NCBI RefSeq assembly: GCF_001540865.1
Contig: NC_033627.1
Coordinates: forward strand, 1,746,432-1,810,431
DNA: 64,000 nucleotides
Origin: Ananas comosus
Lineage: Eukaryota > Streptophyta > Magnoliopsida > Poales > Bromeliaceae
Reading direction: 5' to 3'
Shown: positions 62,901 through 64,000 of the stretch, piece after piece
Layout of the letters: each line of letters starts with the position of its first letter
Numbering within the stretch: the first letter of the stretch is position 1
Made by a program: the position numbers and the translations under genes
The notes under the pieces: generated by a model
What the model saw: only the letters and a program-made list of their open reading frames with translations
The model's database searches: none
What the model was told of the DNA's origin: nothing

Positions 62901-64000
62901 TTGTTAATTTATAAAATAATATTCGCATTGTACACCATTTGCAGAAGATTATAACACTTCTCAAAGTCTCTGACAAGAAATAATCATAACATGTACTAGC
63001 ACAGGCAATGAAAGCAAAAAGATAAAAATGGGAAGTATATTCATTTTGTTCAATTCCATTTTTGAACATAGTATTTTGCATACCTGAAAGAAGAAATAGT
63101 ATTTTGCATACCTGAAAGATTATTAGCACTCAAATCCAACTCACTTAACACCAGAGTGTTGTCCTTGAGTAGACCACTGGGTACAAAACCAGTGAAAGCA
63201 TTGTTCCCAAGCCGCAAAACCTCGAGATCATACACATAATTGAACCCAGGGAGATCCCCTGATAACTGATTATTGCTCAAATCCAGCACTTTCAACCTCC
63301 CAAATGTGGAAAGCTCCACTCCGTCAATGAGCGTTCCACTCAATTGGTTGTTGCTAAGATTCAAATACTTAACAGTCTCTGAAATTTCTGCCAAAGCCTT
63401 GAGCTCCTTTGGGTTTGCCGTAGTGAGTGAATTCCCACTGAAGTCAACATGAATAACACTTGATTCGACCAGAAATTTCCAATCCACACTGCCATCTAGT
63501 TGGTTCCAGCTCATGTCAACATACTCGAGAGTAGAAATCATTCCGAGCCCGGAGGGAATTTCCTTCGTAAAGGCATTATACGAGAGATTTAAAGAAACCA
63601 AGCTTCTAAGACTCTTCAAGAAATCAGGAAGCGGGCCCGAGAAAGAGTTCCGGCTTAAATCTAGAGACTGAAGAGAAGAAAGCCCACCAATTGAATCAGG
63701 AAGAGGCCCCGAGAAGTCGTTCCCAGCCAGCGAAAGGTTCTGCAGGCTCTGGAGCTTCCCGACGCCTTCGGGGAGCTGCCCGGAGAAGCCATTGTTGGAA
63801 ACATCCAAATACTTCAAGCTCCTGAGGTCACCCAGATTGGCCGGAAGGCTCCCTGAGAAGTTGTTGTCGGCCATGGAGAGCTTCACGAGCATCGTGAGGT
63901 TGGCAAAGACGGAGAGATCGGCAATGCCGGAGATTCCTCGGTTGTCGAGGATAACACCCGCCACATTTGCTCCGTTACAAACTATACCATTCCAGGAGGA
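59901..64000 (-). CDS. GHR1: GHR1-type leucine-rich-repeat receptor pseudokinase (5' end off the window)
   Basis: Ortholog of Arabidopsis GHR1 (At4g20940), a plasma-membrane LRR receptor-like pseudokinase needed for stomatal closure upstream of the SLAC1 anion channel. Exons on minus: 64000-63112 (open at the edge), 62275-60713, 60484-59901; 1011 residues visible, so only about 45 (signal peptide and LRR cap start) are missing. Visible order: SWNGIVCNG cap, two blocks of LRRs, a membrane span (VAIIAGGIVILLILILLSII, about 61424-61356), a juxtamembrane region with VVSADDLRASRKGS, then the kinase-like domain from ELSRAPAEVLGRSSHGTSYRA to SVYEDLSSI. Catalytic HRD is HGN and DFG is DYC, so phosphotransfer is unlikely; the VK lysine remains. 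Near-continuous similarity makes the GHR1 call strong. Confidence 0.95.
63070..63118. repeat. 28-bp tandem duplication of a splice donor in GHR1
   Basis: The block GTATTTTGCATACCTGAAAG occurs twice, 28 bp apart, so on minus the donor CTTTCAG|GTATGC is present at exon ends 63112 and 63084. Homology supports use of the first (63112). Confidence 0.85.

Noticed and set aside
1..64000. Search for CRISPR arrays, bacterial operons or phage genes
   Set aside because: All recognised genes are spliced plant genes; no regularly spaced repeat array or prokaryotic gene structure is present.

Overview
The window is nuclear DNA of a flowering plant. The genes have many short GT-AG introns, the intergenic DNA is AT-rich and full of small transposons, and every identified protein matches a plant family. 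The patatin-like gene has a very GC-rich first exon, which suggests a monocot, but I cannot name the species. Single N bases next to homopolymers (about 9782, 33623, 40328) look like assembly-consensus artefacts.

Layout. Bases 1-111 (minus) hold the start of a small protein that runs off the left edge. An LSD1-type zinc-finger gene (minus, 1637-3751, with a 5'UTR intron to about 4220) and an ESCRT-III VPS2.3 gene (minus, 6536-10485) follow. AS8, a cadmium-induced-protein homolog (plus, 12338-12906), converges on a CRPK1-type receptor-like cytoplasmic kinase (minus, 13961-16533). An AP-1 clathrin adaptor small (sigma) subunit gene lies on plus at 21295-23538. A gene-poor stretch to 34.6 kb leads to a group-III patatin-like protein (minus, 34633-36521). 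Another roughly 10 kb gene desert ends at a weak, possibly decayed gene (plus, about 47230-48112). An ERGIC3/Erv46-like ER-Golgi cargo receptor (plus, 52921-58891) and the leucine-rich-repeat pseudokinase GHR1 (minus, 59901 to the right edge, 5' end missing) close the window. For all identified genes the exon phases add up to an uninterrupted protein of the length expected for the family.

The genes are unrelated housekeeping or signalling genes and do not form an operon-like system. Three (AP-1 sigma, VPS2.3, ERGIC3) act in membrane trafficking, and three (LSD1, CRPK1, GHR1) belong to stress or cell-death signalling families; this grouping is probably chance.

The most interesting content is the mobile DNA: two LINE 3' fragments and one tRNA-derived SINE, all with target-site duplications, sharing a similar 3' tail; a Mutator-like MITE with a perfect 9-bp duplication; two members of a second long-TIR family, one with a GC-rich core; three copies of a foldback element built from tandem sub-repeats; two related MITEs, one inside an ERGIC3 intron; a hAT-like element; and a Helitron-like 3' end. 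I found no evidence of a wholly new biological system.
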